Assembly (NCBI GenBank): GCA_900757205.1
Contig: CAAENA010000013.1
Location: 1 to 42,177 of the forward strand
DNA from: an uncultured Collinsella sp.
GTDB taxonomy: Bacteria; Actinomycetota; Coriobacteriia; Coriobacteriales; Coriobacteriaceae
Direction of reading: 5' to 3'
DNA: 42,177 bases
Below the pieces are notes generated by a model. It worked only from the letters and a program-made list of their open reading frames with translations. It was not told the DNA's origin and made no database searches. This document shows positions 25,205-32,289 of this stretch, one piece after another. The number at the start of each line of letters is the position of its first letter. Position 1 is the stretch's first letter. The translations under genes were made by a program, and so were the position numbers.

Positions 25205-25544
25205 CTTTGATGCTGGCGATGAGGTCGTTGGCTTCGGTGGCGATGACGTTGTTGATGTCGGCCTGCAGCTCCTCGTACGCCGCTATGGCTCGCTCGCCGG
25301 CGGGGGTGAGCGATGATCCGCGGGCGCCGTCGCGCTCGATGAGCTTGCAGCCCAGCTGTCCTTCCGCCTCGTTCACAATGCGCCAGGCTTTGGAATACGC
25401 CATGCCCATGCTCTTGGCGGCGCGGTTGAGCGAGTGCTCGCGGGCGATGCCCTGCAGCAGCAAGACACAGCCGTGGCCGAACACGCCCGGCAGGTCTTTG
25501 TCGCACGCTTGAATGACCAACTTTGCCGTCGTCTTGTACTCCAT
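25200..25544 (-). CDS. ModE-like winged helix-turn-helix regulator
   Basis: A 114-residue protein made only of a LysR/ModE-type DNA-binding domain. After a short N-terminal extension it reads LLLQGIAREHSLNRAAKSMG, MAYSKAWRIVNEAEGQLGCK and LIERDGARGSSLTPAGERAI. The last part corresponds to the wing seen in ModE ('GG..G....LT..G..l'). No molybdate-binding domain is present, as in the short ModE-like regulators. It may control molybdate or an unrelated target; no such genes lie nearby. It is divergent to the IMP dehydrogenase gene and shares its upstream region. ATG at 25544 has GGAG close upstream. Confidence 0.8.
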   Translation of the reverse strand: MEYKTTAKLVIQACDKDLPGVFGHGCVLLLQGIAREHSLNRAAKSMGMAYSKAWRIVNEAEGQLGCKLIERDGARGSSLTPAGERAIAAYEELQADINNVIATEANDLIASIKE

Positions 25545-25629
25545 GTGCTCCGCGTCTCCCCGCTAAAGTGTTTGCTGGGCAAACGCAAAGCCTGCGTCAA
25601 ACCCTCGTGTGCTCTTCTTAAATCATGCA

Positions 25630-25658
25630 TTGTAGCAGTCAAAGTGCGTTAAGATACT
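25630..25658 (+). promoter_or_regulatory. Promoter of the IMP dehydrogenase gene
   Basis: TTGTAG (25630-25635) and GATACT (25653-25658) are 17 bases apart. The leader of about 73 bases contains CCCAGTATTGGG and related self-complementary runs, which might matter for regulation, but no known riboswitch is recognised. Confidence 0.6.
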
Positions 25659-25737
25659 TCCCCAGTATTGGGCGCCCAAGGTTGGGCTGGGTCCTACGAG
25701 GCCTGCAGCCGACCGGTCGCATGGAAAAAGGAGAAAC

Positions 25738-27249
25738 ATGGCTACGTTCTTTCCCGGTGAGTCCCACACGTTTTCGGAGTATCTGCTGGTCCCTGGTTAC
25801 TCGTCCTCGCAGTGCATCCCCAACAACGTCTCTCTTAAGACGCCGCTAACCCGCTTTAAGCGCGGTGAGAAGCCGGCAATCACCCTGAACATCCCCATGG
25901 TTTCCGCCATCATGCAGTCCGTCTCGGGCGTCGACATGGGTGTCGCGCTCGCTACCGAGGGTGGCCTGTCCTTCATTTACGGTTCTCAGACCCCCGAGTC
26001 CGAGGCCGCTATGGTCAAGGCCGTCAAGGATCACAAGGCCGGTTTTGTGCAGTCCGATTCTACGCTGACCCCCGACATGACCATGGAGCAGGTTATCGCC
26101 CTCAAGGAGAAGACCGGTCACTCCACCATGCCGGTTACCGACGACGGCACCCCCAAGGGTAAGCTCCTGGGCATCGTCACCAGCCGCGATTATCGCCCCA
26201 GCCGCGATGATCACCAGAAGAAGGTCTCCGAGTTCATGACCCCGCGTGAGCAGCTCATCGTGGGCGATAAGAACATTAGCCTCAAGGTCGCTAACGACGT
26301 CATCTGGGACAACAAGCTCAACGCCCTGCCGATCGTCGACGACAACGATCACCTCATGGGCATCGTCTTCCGCAAGGACTACGACAGCCATAAGACCAAC
26401 CCCAACGAGCTGCTCGACGGCGATAAGCGCTACATGGTCGGCGCCGGCATCAACACCCGCGACTATGCCGAGCGCGTGCCGCTGCTCATCGAGGCCGGTG
26501 CCGACGTCCTGTGCATCGACTCTTCCGAGGGCTTCAGCGAGTGGCAGAAGCGCACCATCGAGTGGATCCGCGCCAACTATGGCGAGGATGTCAAGGTCGG
26601 CGCCGGTAACGTCGTCGACGCCGAGGGCTTCCGCTTCCTGGCCGACTGCGGTGCCGACTTCATCAAGGTCGGTATCGGTGGCGGATCCATCTGCATCACC
26701 CGTGAGACCAAGGGTATCGGCCGTGGCCAGGCCACCGCGCTGATCGATGTCTGTCGCGCTCGTGACGAGTACTACGAGGAGACCGGCGTCTACGTGCCCG
26801 TGTGCTCCGACGGCGGTATCGTCTACGACTACCACATGACGCTCGCCCTTGCGATGGGTGCCGACTTTATGATGCTGGGCCGCTACTTCGCCCGCTTCGA
26901 CGAGAGCCCGACCGAGCGCGTCAACGTGAACGGTCAGTACATGAAGGAGTACTGGGGCGAGGGTTCCGCGCGTGCCCGCAACTGGCAGCGCTACGACCTG
27001 GGCGGCGCCGCGAAGCTCAGCTTCGTCGAGGGCGTCGACTCCTACGTCCCGTACGCCGGGTCCCTCAAGGACGGCGTGGGCAGCACGCTCTACAAGGTTA
27101 AGTCCACGATGTGCAACTGCGGTGCCCTCTCGATCCCCGAGCTCCAGGAAAAGGCGCGCCTGACTCTGGTGAGCTCGACCTCGATCGTCGAAGGCGGCGC
27201 CCACGACGTAGTCGTCAAGGACTCCCAGCAAAGCGTCAGCTACCGCTAA
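25738..27249 (+). CDS. guaB: IMP dehydrogenase
   Basis: The 503-residue enzyme oxidises IMP to XMP with NAD, the first committed step to GMP. It has the N-terminal barrel start (NNVSLKTPLTRF, IPMVSAIMQSVSG), tandem CBS domains (about 108-230), the phosphate site (DSSEGFSEWQ region, KVGAGNVV), and the catalytic loop GGGSICITRETKGIGRGQ, with Cys319. The flap and C-terminal MLGRYFARFDESP follow. The catalytic loop has I instead of the more usual T next to the cysteine, which is tolerated. AAAGGAG precedes ATG 25738. Codon use is strongly biased, as for an abundant protein. It is transcribed alone and followed by repeat elements. Confidence 0.96.
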   Translation: MATFFPGESHTFSEYLLVPGYSSSQCIPNNVSLKTPLTRFKRGEKPAITLNIPMVSAIMQSVSGVDMGVALATEGGLSFIYGSQTPESEAAMVKAVKDHKAGFVQSDSTLTPDMTMEQVIALKEKTGHSTMPVTDDGTPKGKLLGIVTSRDYRPSRDDHQKKVSEFMTPREQLIVGDKNISLKVANDVIWDNKLNALPIVDDNDHLMGIVFRKDYDSHKTNPNELLDGDKRYMVGAGINTRDYAERVPLLIEAGADVLCIDSSEGFSEWQKRTIEWIRANYGEDVKVGAGNVVDAEGFRFLADCGADFIKVGIGGGSICITRETKGIGRGQATALIDVCRARDEYYEETGVYVPVCSDGGIVYDYHMTLALAMGADFMMLGRYFARFDESPTERVNVNGQYMKEYWGEGSARARNWQRYDLGGAAKLSFVEGVDSYVPYAGSLKDGVGSTLYKVKSTMCNCGALSIPELQEKARLTLVSSTSIVEGGAHDVVVKDSQQSVSYR

Positions 27250-27254
27250 GCGGC

Positions 27255-27371
27255 TTTCCCAGGCACCGCACCTTGCCGTTCAAACCGTCGCTTGCGTACT
27301 TAAGTACGCGGCGCTCCTCTTTCACGGCAATCTGCGGCACCTGGAAAACCCGTTCGTGCTAGAACGAGTTT
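27255..27371. repeat. Nested palindromic intergenic element, copy B
   Basis: Nested arms: CCAGG/CCTGG (27259-27263, 27340-27344), CCGCA/TGCGG (27266-27270, 27333-27337) and TTGCCGT/ACGGCAA (27273-27279, 27324-27330), around a perfect 16-base palindrome GCGTACTTAAGTACGC (27294-27309). The core CAAACCGTCGC..GCGTAC..GTACGC..GCTCCTCTTT matches copy A. A hairpin with CGTTC/GAACG follows at 27346-27371, like the GTTC/GAAC hairpin in front of copies A and D. It lies right after guaB. Confidence 0.8.
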
Positions 27372-27410
27372 CAGACAAAGGTTGATTCCCAACCACGTTA
27401 TTTAGATAAA

Positions 27411-27441
27411 GCGAGATGCCTGCAAGTCGCAGGCATCTCGC
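27411..27441 (+). terminator. Perfect hairpin after guaB
   Basis: GCGAGATGCCTGC (27411-27423) pairs fully with 27429-27441 across the loop AAGTC. The T-rich tail is interrupted (TTGTCGTATTTG), so it is a weaker intrinsic terminator or an RNA-processing hairpin. Confidence 0.6.
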
Positions 27442-27477
27442 TTGTCGTATTTGCTATCATCAGTCGAGTCAACCTTA

Positions 27478-27596
27478 GGGTCGGGCGGCTTAGCTTTGTT
27501 CGCTACAAGTTCCGCACGCAAAGAAGAGCACTTAATGTGCTCTTCGTCTTGCGCAGGACTGTCCGCAGTAGCGAATAAAGCTAAGCCGGCCGACCC
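27478..27596. repeat. Nested palindromic element C upstream of leuS
   Basis: Outer arms of 29 bases (27478-27506 and 27568-27596) match at 27 of 29 positions. Inside, CGCAA/TTGCG (27517-27521, 27549-27553) encloses GAAGAGCAC/GTGCTCTTC (27523-27531, 27537-27545). The element ends ten bases before the leuS ribosome site. It has no T-box core (no AGGGTGG-ACCGCG box). It could be a repeat or a structured leader. Confidence 0.75.
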
Positions 27597-27619
27597 CATT
27601 AAAGATTAAAGGAGCTGAT

Positions 27620-30196
27620 ATGTGCGATTGCACAGATCATAAGGACGAGATCCCTGCCTACGACGCGCAGGCCATTGAGTCCCGGTGGATGAAGGCCTGG
27701 GAGGACTCCAACCTCTTTGCCGTCGACACCGACGACAGCAAGCCCAAGAAGTATGTGCTCGAGATGTTCCCGTATCCGTCGGGCGACCTGCACATGGGCC
27801 ACGCGCGCAACTATACCATCGGCGATGCCATGGCCCGTCAGGCCCGCATGCGCGGCTACGACGTGCTGCATCCCATCGGCTTTGACGCCTTTGGCCTGCC
27901 CGCCGAGAATGCCGCCATCAAGCACAACACGCAGGCTGCCGCCTGGACGTATAAGAACATGGACCAGGCGCTCGCCACGATGAAGCGCATGGGCTTCTCC
28001 TACGATCTGGATCGCATGGTCAAGACTTGCAGCCCCGACTACTACCGCTGGGGTCAGTGGATCTTTGAGAAGATGTGGGAAAAGGGTCTGGTCTATCGCA
28101 AGAAGAATCCGGTCAACTGGTGCCCCACTTGTAAGACCGTTCTGGCCAACGAGCAGGTAACCGAGGGTAAGTGCTGGCGCTGCGGCACCGAGCCCGAGAA
28201 GCGTGACCTCGAGCAGTGGTACTACAAAATCACCGACTACTCTCAGGAGCTGCTCGACGACTTGGAGAAGCTCCCCGGCTGGCCCGAGCGCGTCAAGCAG
28301 ATGCAGGCCAACTGGATCGGTCGCTCCGAGGGCGCCGAGGTCGACTTTACCCTGTGCGACCGGGATGGCGAGCCCATCGAGGGCGACGAGGGCAAGATCA
28401 CCGTCTTCACCACGCGTGCCGATACGCTCTTTGGCGTTTCCTTCTTTGTCCTGGCTCCCGAGTACGCCGGTCTGCACGAGCTCGTCGAGGGCACGGAGTA
28501 CGAGGAGGCCGTCACCAAGATCGTCGAGGACTCCAAGCATATCTCTGCCGTCGAGCGTGCCCAGGGCACCCTCGAGAAGCACGGTGCCTTCACGGGCCGC
28601 TATGTGGTAAACCCCGTCAACGGCGAGAAGGTCCCCGTGTGGGTTGCCGATTATGTCGTTGCCGACTACGGTACCGGTGCCGTTATGGCCGTTCCCTGTG
28701 GCGACCAGCGCGACTTTGAGTTTGCCCGTAAGTACGACCTGCCGATCGTGCCGATCATCCTGGACGATGACGACCGCGCTGCCGTCGAGGCCAACGGTGA
28801 GACCATCGATACCTTCCATGCCGAGACCGTCGACTGGGAGTGCGCCCACGCTGCCGAGGGCACGCTCGTCCAGTCCGGCAAGTACACCGGCATGCGCGGC
28901 GGTAAGCACTCCGAGGGCGAGGCTGCGATCGTGGCCGACCTCGAGGCCATGGGCTGCGGCCGTCGCAAGGTCGAGTTCCGCTTGCGCGACTGGCTCATCA
29001 GCCGCCAGCGCTATTGGGGCAACCCCATCCCGGCCATCCACTGCGAGCACTGCGGCATCGTGCCCGTGCCCGAGGATCAGCTGCCGGTGACGCTGCCCGA
29101 GAACCTGGACCTGGGCGCCGGCGAAACCCTCGCCGAGTGCAAGGAGTTCTACGAGACCACCTGCCCGGTCTGCGGTCGCCCGGCCAAGCGCGAGACCGAT
29201 ACCATGGACACCTTTACCTGCTCCAGCTGGTACTACCTGCGCTATACCGATCCGCACAACACCGAGCTGCCCTTCTCCCGTGAGGCCGCCGACCGTTGGA
29301 TGCCTGTCGATAACTACATCGGCGGCATCGAGCACGCCATTCTGCACCTGCTCTATAGCCGCTTCTTTACCAAGGCGCTGCGCGACCTGGGTCTGCTGAG
29401 CGTGGACGAGCCCTTCACCAACCTGCTGTGCCAGGGCATGGTCAAGGACGAGAACGGCGACACCATGTCCAAGTCAAAGGGCAATGTCGTGCCCCCGAGC
29501 TCGGTCATCGAGCCCTACGGCGCCGACACCATGCGTTTGGCGATCCTGTTTATCGCCCCGCCCGAGAAGGACTTCGACTGGGATCCCAAGGCCGTCGAGG
29601 GCGCTAACCGCTTCATTAAGCGCGCCTGGCGTATCGTTTGGCAGCTCGTCCAGTCCGGCGACGCCAACGTGGCCTTTGGCAAGTCCGCGCTCGACGAGGT
29701 TGCGATGAAGCTCTATCGCGAGCGTCACCGCACCATTGCCAAGTGCACTGAGGACTTCGATCGCGGCCAGTTCAACACCGCGATCTCGGCCGTCATGGAG
29801 CTCGTCAACGCGGCGAGCGCCTACCTCAACGCCACCGAGGGTGCCGCCCGCGACAAGGCGCTGTGCTACGGCGTGGCCAAGGACATCGTGAGCGTCCTGG
29901 CGCCCATCTGCCCGTTCTGGGCCGACGAGCTGTGGCACGAGGCACTCGGCTGCGAGGGCAACGCCTACACCGCCGCCTGGCCCGAGTTCGACCTGGCCGA
30001 GTCCGTTGAGGACACGGTGCAGATCGTGGTCCAGGTGCTCGGCAAGGTCCGCGGCCGCGTCGACGTTGCCCGCGATGCCTCCAATGAGGATATGCAGGCT
30101 GCCGCCGAGGCCGCCGTCGCCAAGTGGCTCGAGGGCAAGACGGTCGTCAAGGCCATCTGCGTGCCCGGCAAGCTGGTCAACCTGGTGGTCAAATAG
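27620..30196 (+). CDS. leuS: Leucyl-tRNA synthetase
   Basis: The 858-residue class I enzyme charges tRNA-Leu. It has the HIGH-type motif HMGH (58-61) in FPYPSGDLHMGHARNYTIGD, CxxC zinc pairs (NWCPTCKTVL, CWRCGTE), a CP1 editing domain (about 220-430, with TTRADTLFGVSF), and the KMSKS-type motif read TMSKSKGN (615-622), with T for the first K. The C-terminal anticodon-binding and leucine-specific domains are complete (VVQVLGKVRGRV, ICVPGKLVNLVV). AAAGGAG before ATG 27620 fixes the start. It is transcribed alone, preceded by palindromic element C and ended by the terminator at 30,224. Confidence 0.97.
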   Translation: MCDCTDHKDEIPAYDAQAIESRWMKAWEDSNLFAVDTDDSKPKKYVLEMFPYPSGDLHMGHARNYTIGDAMARQARMRGYDVLHPIGFDAFGLPAENAAIKHNTQAAAWTYKNMDQALATMKRMGFSYDLDRMVKTCSPDYYRWGQWIFEKMWEKGLVYRKKNPVNWCPTCKTVLANEQVTEGKCWRCGTEPEKRDLEQWYYKITDYSQELLDDLEKLPGWPERVKQMQANWIGRSEGAEVDFTLCDRDGEPIEGDEGKITVFTTRADTLFGVSFFVLAPEYAGLHELVEGTEYEEAVTKIVEDSKHISAVERAQGTLEKHGAFTGRYVVNPVNGEKVPVWVADYVVADYGTGAVMAVPCGDQRDFEFARKYDLPIVPIILDDDDRAAVEANGETIDTFHAETVDWECAHAAEGTLVQSGKYTGMRGGKHSEGEAAIVADLEAMGCGRRKVEFRLRDWLISRQRYWGNPIPAIHCEHCGIVPVPEDQLPVTLPENLDLGAGETLAECKEFYETTCPVCGRPAKRETDTMDTFTCSSWYYLRYTDPHNTELPFSREAADRWMPVDNYIGGIEHAILHLLYSRFFTKALRDLGLLSVDEPFTNLLCQGMVKDENGDTMSKSKGNVVPPSSVIEPYGADTMRLAILFIAPPEKDFDWDPKAVEGANRFIKRAWRIVWQLVQSGDANVAFGKSALDEVAMKLYRERHRTIAKCTEDFDRGQFNTAISAVMELVNAASAYLNATEGAARDKALCYGVAKDIVSVLAPICPFWADELWHEALGCEGNAYTAAWPEFDLAESVEDTVQIVVQVLGKVRGRVDVARDASNEDMQAAAEAAVAKWLEGKTVVKAICVPGKLVNLVVK

Positions 30197-30223
30197 GCTC
30201 TGCGTGTAAAGCTGACATGCAAT

Positions 30224-30264
30224 AAACGAGGGACGGTCCGGTTGGGTCGTCCCTCGTTTTGTTT
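30224..30264 (+). terminator. Terminator of leuS
   Basis: AAACGAGGGACG (30224-30235) pairs with CGTCCCTCGTTT (30248-30259) across a 12-base loop, followed by TTTGTTTT. It lies 28 bases after the leuS stop. Confidence 0.85.
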
Positions 30265-30347
30265 TGCCTGCCCAAAGCGCCCGCGGTCAATTGTTCTATT
30301 CTTGTGGAGAACCTGTGCGCACGCTGACCTGCAGATTCGTACTGTGC

Positions 30348-30376
30348 TTGCACGTTTCCGCAGCTATTGGTATAGT
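30348..30376 (+). promoter_or_regulatory. Promoter of the rimP-nusA-infB operon
   Basis: TTGCAC (30348-30353) and TATAGT (30371-30376) are 17 bases apart. The start point would be near 30383, giving a leader of about 72 bases before rimP. Confidence 0.75.
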
Positions 30377-30402
30377 TTGCTTGCAAATGAAGTTGTAATT
30401 GA

Positions 30403-30434
30403 AAGAAGTGGGGTTTCGGCCCCGCTTCTTTTTT
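30403..30434 (+). terminator. Leader terminator (attenuator) before rimP
   Basis: AAGAAGTGGGG (30403-30413) pairs with CCCCGCTTCTT (30420-30430; one G-U pair) and six T follow (30429-30434). It sits about 20 bases after the predicted transcription start and nine bases before the rimP ribosome site, so it must be read through for the operon to be expressed. Confidence 0.8.
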
Positions 30435-30454
30435 GTATGGATGGAGGTGCCGCA

Positions 30455-30949
30455 ATGGTCAAGACCAAGACCGAGCAGGCGATCGTCGACGCGCTCGAGG
30501 CCGTCGCTCCCCAGTACGATGTCGACATCGTCGACGTCGAGCTCGTGGGTGCCACCAAGGCCCCCTGCGTGCGCGTGCGTATCGAGGGTGCCGAGGGTCA
30601 GAGCCTGTCGCTCAACGACGTCACGGCCAACACCAAGTGGGTCGGCGATGTGATTGAGGAGCTCGACCCCATCTCTTCGAGCTACACGCTCGAGGTGTCG
30701 AGCCCGGGCATGGCGCGACCGCTGCGCCGTCCGCGCGACTTTGCCCGCTTTGTGGGCGAGGACTGCGAGCTCACCTCCACCGCCACCGAGGGCCGTCGCA
30801 AGTACACCGGCAAGATTGCCGCCGCGACCGAGACGAACGTGACCCTCGAGCTCGAGGACGGCGAGTCCGTTACCCTCGATTTCTCTGATGTAAAAAAGTG
30901 CAAGTTGAAGCCCACCTACGACTTCAAGCCCGCGAAGGAAGGAAAGTAA
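30455..30949 (+). CDS. rimP: Ribosome maturation factor RimP
   Basis: A 164-residue protein of two domains. RimP helps assemble the 30S subunit. It shows VDIVDVELVGA, the N-terminal domain core, SLSLNDVTANTKWVGDVIEE, YTLEVSSPGMARPLRRPRDF (the most conserved block), and a C-terminal Sm-like domain (about 90-155). ATG 30455 has GGAGG eight bases upstream; a longer frame would read through the leader terminator. It is the first gene of the operon, with nusA starting one base after its stop. Confidence 0.95.
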   Translation: MVKTKTEQAIVDALEAVAPQYDVDIVDVELVGATKAPCVRVRIEGAEGQSLSLNDVTANTKWVGDVIEELDPISSSYTLEVSSPGMARPLRRPRDFARFVGEDCELTSTATEGRRKYTGKIAAATETNVTLELEDGESVTLDFSDVKKCKLKPTYDFKPAKEGK

Positions 30950-30950
30950 G

Positions 30951-32198
30951 ATGGCAGCATCCGACATGATGTCCGCCCTGATGGAGCTTTGCCAGGAGAA
31001 GCACATCGACCAGCTCTACCTGATCGACCGCCTGGAGCAGTCGCTCGCCAAGAGCTATGCCGAGATCCTGCATCTTGAGTGGGGCGCCAAGGTGACCATC
31101 GACCGCACCACCGGCAAGATCTACGTCTACCGCCTGGAGCCGATCGACGATTCCATGGACGAGGAGGGCAACTTCACCGAGTTCGAGGAGATCGACGTCA
31201 CCCCCAAGAACACGAGCCGCATCGCTGCCCAGCACGCCAAGGCCGAGATCAATGCCATCGTGCGCAACTCCGCCCGCGAGCAGATCTACGAGGAGTTCTC
31301 CGGCCGCATCGGTGACCTCATCAGCGGTACCGTGCTGCAGTCCACGCCCGACTTCACGATTGTCAAGATTCGCGAGGGCGTCGAGGCCGAGCTTCCGCAC
31401 TTCGATCAGCGTCGCTACGAGAACGAGCGCAACGAGCGCCCGATGGGCGAGCGTTACCTGCACAACCAGCACATCAAGGCCGTGATCATCGACGTTCGCG
31501 ACCCCAACTCCAACCTGCAGCCGGTTCGTGGCGAGCACAGCCGTCCGCCGATTGTCATCTCCCGTACCCACCCCGAGCTCATGCGTCGTCTGTTTGAGCA
31601 GGAGGTGCCCGAGATCTATGAGGGCACCGTCCAGATCAAGTCGATCGCCCGCGAGCCCGGCCAGCGCTCCAAGGTCGCCGTCCACTCGCTTGACGACCGT
31701 CTGGATCCCGTGGGTGCCTGCGTCGGCCCCAAGGGCAGCCGTGTTCGCGCTGTCGTGGGCGAGCTCCGTGGCGAGCGCGTCGACGTCATCCTGTGGGATG
31801 CCGATCCTGCCGTCTACGTCGCCAACGCCCTGTCGCCCGCTAAGGTCACCCGCGTCCTCATCGACGAGGAGAAGGCCTACGCCGGCGTCATCGTGCCCGA
31901 TGACCAGCTGTCCCTCGCCATCGGCAAGGAGGGCCAGAACGCCCGCCTCGCTGCGCGCCTGACCGGCTGGCACATCGACATCAAGTCCGAGACGCTTGCC
32001 GCCGACATCCTCAAGAACGTTCCCGTTCACGAGGAGCCCGCCGCCGACCTGATCGGTGACGAGGAGGACGAGGACGTCCGTCGCTGCGAGTATGTGTCCG
32101 AGGACGGCATCCAGTGCCGCAACCAGGCTCGTCCCGGCTCCCGTTTCTGCGGTGTCCACGACACCGACGCCTTCGATGATGCGGAGGACCTGATCTAG
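30951..32198 (+). CDS. nusA: Transcription factor NusA with a C-terminal Cys/His tail
   Basis: A 415-residue NusA. It has the N-terminal RNA-polymerase-binding domain (1-125), S1 domain (about 135-205, GDLISGTVLQ), KH1 and KH2 domains (about 230-350, GPKGSRVRAV, AIGKEGQNARLAARLTGW). It controls pausing, termination and antitermination. After KH2 an acidic linker leads to RCEYVSEDGIQCRNQARPGS with C379, C389, C400 and H403 (C-x9-C-x10-C-x2-H). This looks like a small zinc knuckle and is not part of standard NusA. The usual ylxR gene is missing downstream; infB follows after 91 bases. GTAAG before ATG 30951, next to the rimP stop, shows coupling. Confidence 0.95.
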   Translation: MAASDMMSALMELCQEKHIDQLYLIDRLEQSLAKSYAEILHLEWGAKVTIDRTTGKIYVYRLEPIDDSMDEEGNFTEFEEIDVTPKNTSRIAAQHAKAEINAIVRNSAREQIYEEFSGRIGDLISGTVLQSTPDFTIVKIREGVEAELPHFDQRRYENERNERPMGERYLHNQHIKAVIIDVRDPNSNLQPVRGEHSRPPIVISRTHPELMRRLFEQEVPEIYEGTVQIKSIAREPGQRSKVAVHSLDDRLDPVGACVGPKGSRVRAVVGELRGERVDVILWDADPAVYVANALSPAKVTRVLIDEEKAYAGVIVPDDQLSLAIGKEGQNARLAARLTGWHIDIKSETLAADILKNVPVHEEPAADLIGDEEDEDVRRCEYVSEDGIQCRNQARPGSRFCGVHDTDAFDDAEDLI

Positions 32199-32207
32199 CG
32201 CGCGGTC

Positions 32208-32268
32208 GCGCCGGGCAGGTCCCGGCGCATCTCCCACGCTCGTTCAGTCTCTAGGCACCCAAGGTGCC
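32208..32268 (+). other. Two hairpins between nusA and infB
   Basis: GCGCCGGG (32208-32215) pairs with CCCGGCGC (32221-32228), and GGCACC/GGTGCC lie at 32254-32268. There is no T-run, so they are not intrinsic terminators; they may set processing or translation of infB. Confidence 0.5.
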
Positions 32269-32289
32269 AGAAAGGGTAGGTGAAGTCAT

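Larger units (their letters stand above)
27250..27619. other. Intergenic region packed with palindromes
   Basis: This 370-base gap carries element B (27,255-27,371), the hairpin at 27,411-27,441 and element C (27,478-27,596). There is no gene in it. The leuS promoter must lie within or between these elements; no clean -35/-10 pair is evident. Confidence 0.7.

Noticed and set aside
25846..27231. Minus-strand frame covering guaB
   Set aside because: Shadow created by strong codon bias of guaB; low-complexity Val/Gly/Asp/Leu composition.
22739..27371. CRISPR array
   Set aside because: The repeated elements are single, far apart and palindromic; there are no regular spacers and no cas genes.
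27478..27619. T-box riboswitch for leuS
   Set aside because: The conserved AGGGTGG-ACCGCG antiterminator box is missing and there is no terminator with a T-run.
27599..29347. Minus-strand frame covering leuS
   Set aside because: Shadow frame; leuS on the plus strand is complete with all motifs.
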